A DNA stretch of 6,365 nucleotides from Acidobacteriota bacterium (GTDB lineage: Bacteria > Acidobacteriota > UBA6911): NCBI GenBank assembly GCA_017860075.1, contig JAFNAH010000222.1, forward strand, positions 1 to 6,365, given 5' to 3'. Within the stretch, counting starts at the first letter, position 1. The number at the start of each line of letters is the position of its first letter. This document shows, piece after piece, positions 6,006-6,365 of the stretch. The translations under genes and the position numbers were made by a program. A model generated the notes under the pieces. The model ran no database searches, was not told the DNA's origin, and worked only from the letters and a program-made list of their open reading frames with translations.

Positions 6006-6365
6006 ATGAGACGTCGGGATTTCATGAAAGGCATCGGATTTTCACTTGCAGCGCCGGCATTTGCGCAGGAAGGGCCGCCGGTAAAGGAGAGGGTGGAGGA
6101 ACTGACTGCGCCGGGAAAACCGGCGATTGCGCTGAACCACCTGGGCTTTGTACCCAACGCCCGGAAGACCGTGCTTTTTCGCCATCCCGGTCCCGCGGCA
6201 CCGGCAGAATTCACCCTTGACGAAATCGGTTCGAACGCGAAAGCGCTGCAATGGAGGCGACCTCTCCGGCCGGTCAAGTGCGACTTCGGCCCTTGCCTGG
6301 CGGGCGAGTTCACCGACATAGATCAGCCGGGACTGTACCAGGTCACAGTCGGAAACTTGCGATCG
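6006..6365 (+). CDS. GH9-type glycoside hydrolase, N-terminal part with Tat signal and Ig-like domain (3' end outside window)
   Basis: The frame is open for 120 codons to the window edge. It begins with a twin-arginine signal, RRRDFMKGIGFSLAAPAFA, with a likely cleavage after Ala20 (AFA|QE), so the protein is probably exported folded. After a short linker, residues 40-120 resemble the Ig-like domain found at the N-terminus of family 9 cellulases (CelD_N): ALNHLGFVPNARKTVLF (42-58) corresponds to the typical NQxGYxPxxxK start, then EFTLDEIGSNAK, and EFTDIDQPGLYQVTV (101-115) corresponds to the FSDxxTPGxYxL strand near its end. GH9 enzymes cleave beta-1,4-glucans or related oligosaccharides; the catalytic (alpha/alpha)6 domain would lie beyond the window, so activity and substrate are not shown. 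Two cysteines (92 and 97) are close together in the Ig-like part. The domain call is fairly strong and the GH9 call follows from it. Confidence 0.75.
   Translation, partial: MRRRDFMKGIGFSLAAPAFAQEGPPVKERVEELTAPGKPAIALNHLGFVPNARKTVLFRHPGPAAPAEFTLDEIGSNAKALQWRRPLRPVKCDFGPCLAGEFTDIDQPGLYQVTVGNLRS

Noticed and set aside
5735..6319. Long minus-strand ORF of 194 codons
   Set aside because: It runs antisense through the start of the GH9-family gene, is rich in Arg, Ser and Pro as antisense frames in GC-rich DNA are, and has no SD or family motif.

Overview
This is a GC-rich bacterial chromosomal window (a few short AT-rich promoter patches aside) with loosely spaced genes on both strands. A phylum cannot be proved without a search. 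The style fits Acidobacteriota or a similar soil heterotroph: a HEAT-like helical protein, a small secreted Cys/His protein, a Tat-exported TIM-barrel protein, a Tat-exported GH9-type protein, and SD motifs of the AGGAGACCAAA type. That placement is an inference.

Layout. At the left edge is the C-terminal part of a helical-repeat protein (+, ends 514). A convincing extended -10 promoter then drives a 111-residue secreted protein (+, 616-951). A structured GC-rich inverted-repeat element (1018-1064) sits between that gene and the convergent minus-strand genes. Those are a broken alpha/beta hydrolase (2000 to 1100) and, upstream of it, a Tat-signal sugar-isomerase-like TIM barrel (3031 to 2123). 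A 140-base divergent spacer leads to malQ (+, 3172-4680), a complete 4-alpha-glucanotransferase. It converges on a branched-chain aminotransferase, ilvE (-, 5675 to 4728). Another divergent spacer (5676-6002) separates ilvE from the start of a GH9-family gene (+, from 6006), which runs off the right edge.

How the genes fit together. MalQ (maltodextrin and glycogen processing), the sugar isomerase-like protein and the GH9-type protein point to carbohydrate use; IlvE does the last step of Leu/Ile/Val synthesis. The genes are mostly single units facing different ways, so this is ordinary chromosomal background rather than one dedicated pathway. I see no mobile element, CRISPR array, tRNA, rRNA or defence module, and no convincing new multi-gene system.

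Most notable points: (1) an almost perfect 25-bp tandem duplication (1490-1539) that throws the alpha/beta hydrolase out of frame, where removing one copy restores a full 291-residue protein; (2) a 14-codon, isoleucine-rich upstream ORF that ends five bases before ilvE and contains its ribosome binding site; (3) two overlapping, mutually exclusive or pseudoknot-forming stems between the convergent genes at about 1018-1064.
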